Positions 1 through 10,800 of a stretch of 64,000 nucleotides of DNA are shown here, one piece after another. Where the stretch lies: assembly GCF_002443255.2 (NCBI RefSeq), contig NW_019211460.1:25588882-25652881 (forward strand). The letters run 5' to 3'. The notes under the pieces are model-generated. The model had not been told where the DNA came from and made no database searches. It saw only the letters and a program-made list of their open reading frames with translations. Positions within the stretch are counted from its first letter, which is position 1. The number at the start of each line of letters is the position of its first letter. A program made the position numbers and the translations under genes. The stretch is from Varroa destructor. Lineage: Eukaryota; Arthropoda; Arachnida; Mesostigmata; Varroidae.

Positions 1-1233
1 AATACTTGCTGATAGCAGACCTCTATGGTAACTGAATGCTTTAGATACTGTTCACCCACTCCAAATATGAGTGATACGTTTACGTATTCAGTGTACCCTG
101 TGAACAAGTAGATCAACACGAACGCTCGGTCATAGCTTTTTCTATTTTGGCTTTTGATTGCAGCTTGATTTGCGGACGTTCGTTAACTACTCTACTACTA
201 TACCTATTTTATATTGAAGATCTTCCGCGGCCAACTTTGCCGGGGAAGTTTTGTCCGAGTGCGAAAGCTAGTAAGTTGGATTGCGCAAGGCTTTAGAGAA
301 ACAGTGATATAAAAAAGGCTAGACGCAATGGAGTCGACCTCCATGTCGCGTACTTACTTTCAGTTTATTAATCAGGCGCAAACGTTCTTGGGCACGTTTG
401 CTGTCGTCGCTTCACTGCGGACTTTGTTGAAGCTGGATGTGCTAGACAATGCGTGGCCTACATTCTCTGATACGAAGTTGTCAGGTCGTAGGCGAAAATG
501 AACGCACGCAGAAAAAGAATTAGGACAGGACGGAAACATAGCTTGCTAGGCTCGTATTGAGCAAGACCTTGACTCAATACTTATAAGTTCGGACAGTTTT
601 AAGGTTACACGTCACAAATTGTTTAACTATATACATCAATACCTTGACTGTTGAATTCGGCATTGCTGCTTTCAAGTACGAAAAGTTGCTGTTACCGTAA
701 CCTTCACTTAATAGGTGAAACGATTATTAGATGAGACGGTTCCAAGAAAAGAGAATATCATTCTCTAAGTAATCGATATCATAATCACAACAATCCAACT
801 TAAGTTATAGCGTAAAGAAGTATTAACTATTTTCGTTATAGCTCATTTTGCATGCATACACAATGTGATACATGAAATGACTGTTAGCGCTTCGGGGGAG
901 CACCGACTCCCTTGTTTTGTCTTTGTTCTTCGGCTGCCGCTAGTGCCCAATCCATCAACTGCTTAGATGTTCTATTGCGTTCCTGCTATAATGTACGTAT
1001 AGCTCTCTACCCATATTGCCTTCTATACATATTGTGCGTATTGGCCCTTCTCTCTGCTCTCAAGTCCGCTTGACCAGGCTGTATATCGAGCCGACTTCTT
1101 ACGGTTTGCACTTTAGTTGCCTTCTACGCAGCTGATGCAATAAATTTGTAATGGAAGAAACCTTTTTCTGGCTTTACGTCTATTGAGGCGCAGGACTAGA
1201 CGGACCCAGGGGTGAACGGTGGTCAGTCTGTGA
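1..1233. other. non-coding DNA, no gene recognised
   Basis: No gene can be supported here. The one item worth recording is an ATG-initiated frame of 57 codons at 328-501 (+), with G at -3 and G at +4 of the start. It lies about 10 bases 3' of a TATA-like string (TATAAAAAAGG, 308-318), too close for that string to serve as its promoter. Its G is concentrated in codon position 3 rather than position 1, and its length is well within chance, so I do not call it a gene. Confidence 0.5.
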
Positions 1234-1413
1234 AAGAAGGAAGCATACGAGGCAAGCAAGAAGACTGACGGAGCCGTTGACAAAAGAGTTCTACCCTACT
1301 CGTTCGTCGATCAGGTTTCGTTCGGCATGATCAGAAAAAGAGGCGCGTTCAAGCCTTCGTATCGTGGGCCTCACTCGGACGCGCTTAGTGCCGGGATCGC
1401 AACAGATAAATAG
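1234..1413 (+). CDS. candidate exon-like frame with dibasic sites, unrecognised
   Basis: An open frame of 59 codons ends in TAG at 1411-1413. It lies in a GC-richer island and shows codon-like structure: by hand count, G is in position 1 of about 23 codons against about 11 and 16 in positions 2 and 3. The translation is highly charged. It contains two dibasic or tribasic stretches (AVDKR, then MIRKR), as prohormone convertase sites do, flanking an 18-residue segment that begins VLPYSFVDQV. There is no cysteine and no amidation glycine before the second basic site. The only methionine is internal, and a TGA sits directly before the frame. It would therefore have to be a 3' exon, but no good polypyrimidine-AG acceptor is visible. 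Chance is a serious alternative. Confidence 0.13.
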   Translation, partial: KKEAYEASKKTDGAVDKRVLPYSFVDQVSFGMIRKRGAFKPSYRGPHSDALSAGIATDK

Positions 1414-3346
1414 GAGCTCGCAGCACAACAGAAGAATTCAGAAGAAGCAGAGGTAACGTACCGCTAAACGGCAAAATTGAAGGATTACCCACGGCCACTG
1501 ACATTGGTTGGCAGCAACAGCGACGGTGATAATCGGTGGCCACGCGTATATCCAGGGCTTCTGACGCGACACTACCATTTCGTACCCGTTCTTTACTGTA
1601 GCTTACGCTTGTTTACATTTCTATAACTTACCTAAGTAGCAGGCGGTGTTGTTGGTCGAAAATAGCTCTTGCGGCTTAGCCGATGTTCTAGTACGGTCAG
1701 GTTTGTGTTTATGTTGACGGCAGAACCTAACATGCGGAAACAAGAAGATCTAAGAAGAGCAAACTGGGTATGAATACTGCAATATGTTAGTATACAAAAA
1801 TATTAATGATAATGACTTATGCTACTACGTATGCTGCATGTGAGCATATAAGCATGCAGATATAAGCTGTAGGTGCATCAGCTCATCAGAAAGATTCTCC
1901 GGGAAGGCTACAATCGCAGGTGAAGTTGTACAGTGACTGATACGAGATGGCCGTACAGCAATGGGTGAGCCATTTCTTGCCGTGTAAGCGTGTGAAAAAC
2001 AATGGTAACGTCTTGAAGAGGCGAATGTAGGGTAAAATGACGAACGATATGCAGTAGTAGCAAAGTTTTGTAGGATCGTAAGTTCCTGTAGACTTACAAC
2101 TGCCCATAGTTGTTTGCTATTGGAAGGCGGATCTCACTATGCAGAATCCAGAGCCATACGGAACAGCGCAAAGGAACCAAAAGAGAGGGCGAAAACTTTG
2201 TCGTCAAATGCCGATAGCAGACCACAGGCTATACACAACAGAGGATCGTTGTTACGTTTGTGGTATTGGCAGCCGAGCGGCCCAATAATAGAATGACCTC
2301 TGTAGACAGGATTAATGGATAGCGAACCTTGCATCGCGGGTTTTCTTTGATTGAGCATCGACGGTTGGGTATTCAAGTGCCGCGGCACCGGTAGATACAG
2401 ACAGACACGTAGATCTCACTAGAAAAACACGTATAAAAAACCACTCCTATGAAGGAATATCGTTTTTGGTATGGAAGTACACACACACTAGGTATAGCAG
2501 TAAACGGTAGTGGTAACCAAGCATATAATAGCCAATATGGGAGTAGAAACGACGTGGAAAGAATATTGAATGACGATAAAAAGAGTTGAAGCTCTTCGAA
2601 AGGTAGAAAACATTTTGCCAACCTGACCTTTAATATTACTAGATGATGAAAGAGGCTGGAAAGAAAGCAATCCGTTCAAGGTACGCCTTTAGGCCTCTGA
2701 TGTATTTGATTAACCTTAAGAAACAGGCTATCGGTGATGCTTTTTGATTAAAGCAAAAGTTAATCTTTTACACAACTATTTTCCAAACAGTAATTTGTAA
2801 TCACAAATTTGTTTGAAAACGGCAAATCTTTTAAGAATAACTTCACTCGGCAAGTCAAACCAAGCAAGTATTGCGCATAGATTTACTTTGAAGAAGAACA
2901 TTCCAACTTCCATTTTTACCCAAAAAGTAGATTGACTAAATGACATTTTAAGTGAACCTAGCAAGCCAAGCATGAAACCAGCAAAAACAATACGCAACAA
3001 AAACATTCTTACGCTATTCACACCCCCGAACATCTGCGCACGCTAGCAAAAGCGGCTGTTCGCAGTCGATATCTTTGGGGGTCTCATCGTATATCAATGG
3101 GGCACATATATGCAAGGTTTAGTTTACATTACCTTTGCAGAAAGCAATCCTTAGTCTGTTCAAGCGTATATGTAGAGAACAGCATTGGAAGCTTTTAAAT
3201 TTCCGCCTCAGTAGCCGGCAAAGATATCGCGGCGCTGCTATTTCTTTTCCTTATTTTTTGATTCCTTATCCTATCTAACGGCTTCCCTCTGCGGACCCGA
3301 GTCGCTAGTTGGCCGGGTCCTTCTGCGGCCTGCTAGGCACGGCTAG
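1414..3346. other. mixed non-coding DNA with a hydrophobic minus-strand frame
   Basis: Nothing recognisable. A minus-strand ATG frame at 3033-2776 gives 85 residues with an N-terminal hydrophobic stretch (RMFLLRIVFAGFMLGLLGSL) that could be a membrane segment. T fills position 2 in about half of its codons, and G is only weakly enriched in position 1. AT-rich DNA often gives hydrophobic frames by chance, so I leave it uncalled. A plus-strand ATG frame of 46 codons (2449-2589) starts 9 bases after a GTATAAAAAA string; it is also within chance expectation. Confidence 0.45.
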
Positions 3347-3727
3347 CAAGCAAGAGAAGGAGTCGTTTTTGACTTTCGTTTTTATCCTGCCGGTTCCTTA
3401 CGAGCGGCAACCCTCAAAAAAGTCAGTACCAACGAAAACCGGCAGAACAGGCGAAGACGAGCTGTAGCAATTTGCCGGCTAAAGACAGGGTTGAACGGAG
3501 ATAAAAGGACACGGCAAAGCTGCTGGCAGGAACAAGTTCGCTGCATTTATTTCCCGTCGTTCCCAATCCGCAACGAAAGAGCAGCATTCGGCAGAGGTTC
3601 TACGTGCGCTGCTGTTGCTGTAGTCCTACTTAGTGCTCCTGCCACTGCTCACAACGACGATGACGGAAATCTTGTCGATGTTGGCAGCGAGCCCCAGTTC
3701 GAATTCGACCACTGCTATCATTACTAG
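3347..3727 (+). CDS. candidate terminal coding exon, unrecognised protein
   Basis: An open frame of 126 codons closes with TAG at 3725-3727. There is no ATG anywhere in it, so it could only be an internal or terminal exon. The 5' third is pyrimidine-rich and contains a plausible 3' splice site, with AG at 3403-3404 after a T/C-rich run, so an exon could start at 3405. The rest encodes a basic segment (NRQNRRRRAVAICRLKTG), an Ala/Val-rich stretch, then an acidic aromatic tail (HNDDDGNLVDVGSEPQFEF) ending in DHCYHY. Hand-counted G by codon position is about 45, 33 and 17, a coding-like gradient that is strongest in the last 40 codons. I recognise no family. A second long frame (3664-4008) overlaps its 3' end but lacks this signal. 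Confidence 0.25.
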   Translation, partial: QAREGVVFDFRFYPAGSLRAATLKKVSTNENRQNRRRRAVAICRLKTGLNGDKRTRQSCWQEQVRCIYFPSFPIRNERAAFGRGSTCAAVAVVLLSAPATAHNDDDGNLVDVGSEPQFEFDHCYHY

Positions 3728-6700
3728 CGAAGGCGATCGAGCAATTTCTACGTAGTTCATCCCTTTGTGCTGTGTGCTTTCGCTATCTTTTTTCGCCACT
3801 TATCTACATCTCGCTACCTCATAAAGAGACGCGACGCGCTCAGAAAGAAAGTTACCGGCACACTTCAGTGAGATTTGGAGAAGTGGCTCGGCCCTTTGCC
3901 ACCCACCCCCGCTTTCTGAACACCTGGCTCCTGGCAGATCCTGTAGACTATAATAATATTCAGCTTTCGATTCGAGTGACTTACAAGTTCGAGGCCGCCA
4001 AGTAACCATCCGGGGCCCTTGACGTCCTTCGGTTTTTCTTTCGGCGAATTGCGCAAGAGCAGCAGAAGCGACGCAGTGAAGAAACGCCAGTGAAAACGTT
4101 CGTGCGGAAGCTAAGGTGGGGGAACATCGCTAGTAGATGAATACACAAAGCGACACAGACAAATCGAAGTTAAATTGTAAGTCATTCACCCTCATACACC
4201 CATACGTCCCTTATCCTATCTTACCTTGTGTAGACTGGCTTCCTAAAGCGGCGAGTGAAGCCTCTAGTTTCATTTCAATCAAGTTATCAATGATGTGAGC
4301 ATATGTCTATGAGTGTGCACGTCAAAGGAAAGCACAGCCAAGGCCGACTTAAGCGGCCTGGGTTGAACAAAGACGGGCTAATGGGTAGGGTTTAAAAACT
4401 TGGGCCCAGATTTGCTGGGTCGCTCGGTCGAATGGGACATCTGGTTGACGCGAGACAAATTGGAGCCACAGTTACGAGAGGGGAAAAGCCGGTAGTGGCA
4501 TCCGTCAAGATAGAAAGGTGCTTTAAGCAGTTAAGAGACGGATTCAGCCGGGGCAGGTCGGTGGTCGACAGAAATAGGACGAAACATAGAAACTACGTAA
4601 GGAGACATGAAGGCACTGCAGGTTTCATCTTTTGCTTAAGTTGTCTGTCAGATTAGACAGCTTGCAAAAGAAACGTGGCCAGGCTACATCATTATAATAT
4701 ATGAATATGTGCACAACACACAGTTTTCCTATGCATGCCTACAGACTGCAGAGTTATCGTCACCAAATATACTGTTACGTGAAAATTCAACAACCCTGAG
4801 CGTAATTTAAATCCGGTGTTGGAGAGCTAGCCACATAACGTATTTCAACACATGCTCAAGCATGTATCCTATTGTCTGTTAAGAGTTATGGATTTGTGTG
4901 CTCTATGATTATATACGCAGTTTATTTCCTTCTTCGACGGAATTCTTGTTCGAATTACCTAATGTAGGTATAATGTGAAAAATTCGGTTTCACTTGAAAA
5001 TCCAACCGTTGCTGGACTCTAAATTTAGAGTTTTTCTTTCTTCCAGAATACCTAGCAAACGGTATAAAGACGATCTGGTAACCATTTGTCTGAGTCTGAA
5101 TTAATAATGGCTACATATTCAGGGCTGCCCTAATAACAAACCCAAAAAGATGGGCACTAGCTAACCAGACGACAGCGCTTTCGTATCGATACGTAGTTGC
5201 TGATATAGATATATATATACATGCACTATAGAGTACTTAGAAAATGTAAAATAACCAACAGGATACGCAATACAAATAATTTGATCTGAACAAATTTCAA
5301 AAGGAAAATAGACTATTAACTCTGTAACGCTTAATTGCAGCAGTTTCTTATAGCGGTATTCGCCATCTCAAGCATTTGTTGTTGTTTAGATTTGAAAAAT
5401 TAGCGAATCATCTTGGTTTTACTTGAGCCGTTATTGCAGTAAGTTACATTTTCACTTCGGTAAAACCTTACTAAGTTCAACGAACAAATTAATAAATAAA
5501 TAAAAATAAATTGTCCCACGATTCTGCTGTTGGTGTCACCTCCTACTATGCATTTGTCATTATGACGACCACCCTTTTGTCTCACGACCTTTCGGCTTCT
5601 CTCGTATCGCTCGGTAAGTCAACAGGTAGATATAAGGCGTCAACGACGATAGATATCTGATGGCGTAAAGAAACATTACCAAATACGTTTTGAGATGGTG
5701 TTAAAGTTAGAAGCACCTGAACGATTTTGTCGAATTATTGGACGAATAGCGTAAATTATAATCTAATCTATATTATGATGGATTCCGTAACGAATAGATT
5801 CGAAAACAGCGTATTCTTCAACGATACCGGCTTAATCTATTAGACAGAACGCTGCTTCCAGGCCGTATTGCCTTATTTCTATATGATATAAACTGTCCTT
5901 CAGCGCCAAGTGACCAATAGCTTTGATTCACATACAACACGCTGAACAGAACGAAAGATTGCGTCACCGTTGCTGACAGATATCAGGTCCATTGTAGGTT
6001 AACGCTGGTGCCGTCGAAGACACTGAGTTGCAGCCGTGATAACAGAATTAACCACGTCAATAGACACTATGTGATACACGACGTGACTGGGGGCCTGGGT
6101 GCGTGTTAGCAGTCGCTCTCTTTAGAGTAATACGCCGTAGGTAAGACTTGTCGCATAGAGGAGACCACAACAACGATACCGACACATGCTCGCCGTTGTG
6201 TAAGCTATTTGTCCCGCGCAACATGCAATAACACCAGCGGCATAGCTCGCTCACGCAGTCTTGAAAGGTCTATGCCGCTACCATCACCACTAACAAGCTC
6301 CACAACTAGGACTGCGATTAAGGCAAACAGCATTGCTATCGTCGTGTGCCTACCCTACTCGATCCGTTAAGGACCCAATGGCTGACGCAGGCTCAGCATT
6401 GCTTGCCGTGTGGCTTGGCTAAACAATATGCTTCGCATGATACTATGGCTTTTCTCCTCGGGTCTTCTCAGCAGCCAGCAGCTCGAAGCCAACAACTGGT
6501 TGCTACTGGATACATTATGGCTACCAGGGGGTTGGCGTGCGCATTGGAGGAGAAGCTTAGGGATGCTGTCGAGAGGCCCACTCGAAGATGGCGACAATAA
6601 CGGCAGCTCGAGCCAGGATGGTCCATTTGTTGCCCTTGCAGACACACATATATTAGGGAAAATGCTCGGGTTGCTTGCGGACTTCACGTAGGAGTTCGGT

Positions 6701-7723
6701 TTTTAGCGTTGGCGGTAGCAGGGGCAATAGTTGCCTGTGTACAGGCCACAAAAGGACGGAACAGTATCGCCAAGAATCCTGAGTGCTTTTCGCTTGGTCG
6801 CAGTTGGATAGCGTCATCAGGCTTTTTACCTTGAATAGTGAATGGTGACCTGGATTGTAGGGCGTAGTAAGTTCTGGTGTGCCATGGTGTCGTACATCTC
6901 TGTCGCTGCTACTACGGCATGCAACTTGGTCTGGTGTGAGCGACAGTTGCCAGGTTAGAAATGAAAAACGGCACACCTGCTAAGGCCCATAACTGCTACC
7001 TGCAGCGAGCTTTCCAGCCTGGTAAGCGACAACTACTAGTTATTGGAGGTAGCAAAGGGTAACGAAGTGAAGTTTTGCTAGACAGCCTCTGTTCATTAGC
7101 TTCAAAAGATTGCTTGTCGTAACAGAAGGGCTAAAAATAGGTGCTACTACATTACTGATTTCGTAGAGAAAAGCAGATATGCACAACTATCTGCTCTATA
7201 TATACGGTCCAAAACGAATAGACGCCTAGCAACAAATGGTAGATATTCGACGTATTAAATACTTATCATTATGACTATGGGAAATACCAAAAGTACTGAT
7301 GTAGTTTATATAGTGATCTAGCAAAGGCTAATAGATGCGGTTGATAAACTTTTCTATACACCGAAAACGCATTTTCAATGTTACATAATACAGATCATTT
7401 CATATATTTTTTGATATCGAAGTTTTCCGACTTATAGGTAAAAAGAGACCAAGTTCGAGGGTAGGTGGTAATTAAAATCAAAACTTAGCTGTAACTAGCA
7501 AACGTGTATACGATATGTATGTGGTCCTGGCGAAAACGAAGTTTTGACTAGCCTGAATTAAATAGTAACCATGAAAATTATCCCTAACCCACAAGAGTAC
7601 GGGTTTTTTTTCATAACAGTGAAAAACGCGAAGGGCAACCTCCAACGTTATGCTAGGCCACGTGAACTGTGTCAAAAACACAAATTTGAAAAATGTGTTT
7701 TTTGTAACGATATGATGGCCTGA
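3728..7723. other. non-coding stretch, no gene recognised
   Basis: From 3728 to 4100 the DNA is GC-rich with overlapping frames on both strands. The longest, the plus frame ending at 4008, has no position-1 G enrichment and is rejected. From 4100 to 6300 the sequence is AT-rich and featureless apart from a short inverted repeat, ACATGCT-CA-AGCATGT, near 4850. A GC-richer island at 6.3-7.0 kb is rich in CAGC/GCTG words and has mutually overlapping frames on both strands, which points to composition rather than coding. From 7000 to 7723 I see nothing. Confidence 0.5.
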
Positions 7724-7862
7724 ATGGGTGTCATGCTGAGCACGTTCGATACGTTTTCCACTTCGACAACTTTCAACGACAACAAGCAGGTGATTGAATG
7801 GATTGGATATCCTGGACTTGCGCTATATGAAAACAATGATGGTAGAATCGTTTGGCCTAACG
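7724..7862 (+). CDS. candidate short 5' coding exon with strong donor
   Basis: ATG at 7724 (a second in-frame ATG at 7733) opens 46 codons that run into a consensus 5' splice site, CG|GTAAGT, with the intron GT at 7863-7864 and the exon ending in phase 1. Without splicing the frame stops within two codons. The translation ends in a stretch of mixed, soluble-protein composition (VIEWIGYPGLALYENNDGRI). An in-frame TGA lies directly before the first ATG. Codon-position bias is weak, and GTAAGT alone occurs several times by chance in 64 kb, so this is only a candidate first exon. No signal peptide or domain is evident, and I see no matching downstream exon. Confidence 0.15.
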
Positions 7863-7864
7863 GT

Positions 7865-10800
7865 AAGTAAAGCCGTGCAGGAACGAATAAAGATATATGT
7901 TCAACATGAATCTCGTTTTCGTGATAGATGTCCTAAATAGTCCTGAAGCTAATCCGAGACATTTCCTTGCGGAAGCCGTCAGGTACCTAGAAATGACCAC
8001 ATAATTCAGTGTCGACCTTCAAATGTATCAGGACAATGTATAATGGAATATTGTAATTTTTTAAATCTGAATGTCATAAAATGAGAAATATTTTTCTACC
8101 CAACGGAGCATCTAGTACTGTCAGCCAGTCATTTTTGAAATATTGTTTAATCGAATGTTCTGGGACAACTTTTTTTTCTTTTTACTAATCGCGCCATTCT
8201 CATGCACGCCTCTATAGGTGAACAGCCATATATGTACTAAACCCACATTACAAAATCTTTATTTCCTACGGTTTTAAGCACAAAAGTTATGCTTTCTGTA
8301 TATTCGTTAGATTTTTGTACACGCTCATTCTAATATAGAGAGCCGTCCGCATCTCAGTTATAACTCTGCCATCTGGTAATGCCAAACACAACTGAAAATG
8401 ATTGACCAGTAGAACAGGGTGCGATGCATATCTACTAATAGCAGAAATCCAAGTGGAATCATCTCAGGCCTCTACTTGCAAAAGTATTGTCATCAAAAAA
8501 AGAAAAAAAAAACTTACCAAAAATAGGTTCGTTTTTCACTGAGCTAAACTTAGGGTGACATCTAATTTTGATAAAGAAAAAAAAAACACGTGATACCAAA
8601 CATACACCTCTCGTAGGCGAGGTGAAATCATTTTTTATGTCAGAAGAGACCCTAGTTTTCTTTCTTTATTTATCATTATCAACTCTTGCAGGAACTACAG
8701 TAAATTTTAAGGAGACTTGTATCCCTTTTGCTCAGCTAATAGAACTTATTTCACTATCCCTTCTCTAAGAACTTATTAAAAACAATTTTATAATTTGTTG
8801 TTTCAAATAAATAGATTCGCGTCAGATTGCTCACTCATCGATGCAGAACACGTTTCGTTTTTCAAACGATGCCAGCAACACTGCCAGCGGCCGCCGAAGT
8901 AACCGGTGGAAGAAAAGACGATGGAGACCTTCTGTGAGCACGCTGTGCAGCTGATAGCGTACACACGTACCCAAATATAGACCCCGAGCAAACACAATGA
9001 GACACTCCCACACGTCCTGCTGCTCCCCTGCTCACCGGTAGGAGGATTGTCTGTACCCCCTCCCGCACGATGGGTGCTATCCACCCAAAAACTCAACTCG
9101 CGCCATACTTACCAAGCTTTCATTGGTATCAGGGCCCGCCGTTTGGAATAGAAAAACGAAGAGAGGGCCCGAGCTCGTTCACGATCATGGCAGTCTTGCC
9201 GATCCGACGACGCCATCCGCCACCGTCGTTTTGCTCTTTTGCTCAGGCTGTGTTGTTCTCTAGGTCCGTTTCGTTCCATCACGCGCTTGCGGTCCGTTCT
9301 TATACGCAAAGGCGGCTGATAGTCCGGCAAGGGACCTTTGCGTACCGAAACACAGAAGCGGAGATAGATATGAAAAAGAGGAGGAACAGACAAAGGACAA
9401 CAGAGATCAGAGATCTGAGGTAATACTAAAATATGAAGGACGAGACAAAAGACGTGTATGGGGCTCGACTTGAGCCTGTCTATCCGTCCGGTCTCTTCTT
9501 AGCGTGCGCTTCTCTATATTATCATTACACGGCAAAATAAAGAAAGAGAGAGTGATCCAGAAAAATCAAGAAGCAAAGATACAGAGTCAAGTTGCCTTAG
9601 CGTACGGTGACGGCCGAGTAGCCTTCGACTATCACACAGGCTTGTTCCTCGCAGCGGACCGACGGGCCGGCCCATCAAGGAGGCGCGTACGTGGTGACTT
9701 AGGTTGCCGCCGTTCTTACCACGCAGCTAGCAGTGCATTAAGAAAACATTCACTGATAGGGAAGGGTACCAAGAAGAGTAGCCGCTCTATAGCCCTGCGA
9801 CAGTGCGTAAGCCCTTTACACTTCATCGCTTACAATAGCTGCGCCGTTTGCCGAGGTTCTCTGAAGAAGTTGGGCCGTTTTATCTTGTTTGCTTTCCTTC
9901 GAGGCTTCGAGACGATTTCTCTAGCCTTTTGCTCTAGCCTCATCTTATGTCCATCGCCTCAGCAAGCCTAATAAAGGATTGCTGCAGCATATTTACGTAT
10001 AAGCGGGTTCGAAGGTCTACACGGTGGCGAGTACTTGCTTCTTTATTGTTCAGAGGTCGGGCTAAAATGGGTGTCCATGTTGAGTTTTTGGTGATAGCTA
10101 ATGGAGATAGATAAATAATTTCAACTAAGAACGACAATAACTATGCTAACATTTATGCCGTAGCGATTTATATAAGCACATTTTATGGTGTAGTAAATCG
10201 AAGTTACCTTCGATTGATAGGAGGTCGAGGAAAGTTACCAACATTAAGCATGTGAACTTTTTCACGTTGAGAATCGTTCAATTCCTAAGTGTTGCTAAAA
10301 TTGCTTGCCGTACTTGACCGTTTTACAAAACAATGGGAGATCGAATGATAGGAAAGTTTGGTAAAGTAACGAGAGTTGCCATTTAACACAATTATGTAGC
10401 CTAAACATGAATACTTTTATTTTACTTTTGCTTGTTTCCGTAAAATATCGACAATTTGATGGACGCAAAAATTGTCTTCATAACTGAGATTATACGCCTT
10501 AATCTTTCCAATCTTTAATGAACATTTCACTGCATTGATTCTTGACACACTCCTGCATCTAGCGTAGTACACCTATAGGAGCCAGCCAATTCATTCTGTG
10601 AAACTAGAACGGAACAAGGGAAAATGGACCAAACCGCTGTGCCCCAAACATAACACTAGCATGGGGGTCCTTCGAACCCCACCGTTTTCCTGGTGTTGCC
10701 TCTTTAACATAGAAGGTGATTTCCGCTGAGCATCATTTGTTTCCCAAAAAATGGCGTACTAGTAGAATTACTTTGTTATCGCTCTAAATTTCGTACCTTT

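Noticed and set aside
3664..4008. 114-codon plus-strand frame with natural-looking C-terminal part
   Set aside because: Only about 21% of codons begin with G and position 3 carries as much or more, so there is no coding periodicity.
9504..9971. 155-codon plus-strand frame
   Set aside because: It begins at GTG, G is flat over codon positions (about 42, 43, 29) and the peptide is a patchwork of Arg/Ser-rich and Phe/Leu-rich segments. Length fits chance in a GC-rich island.
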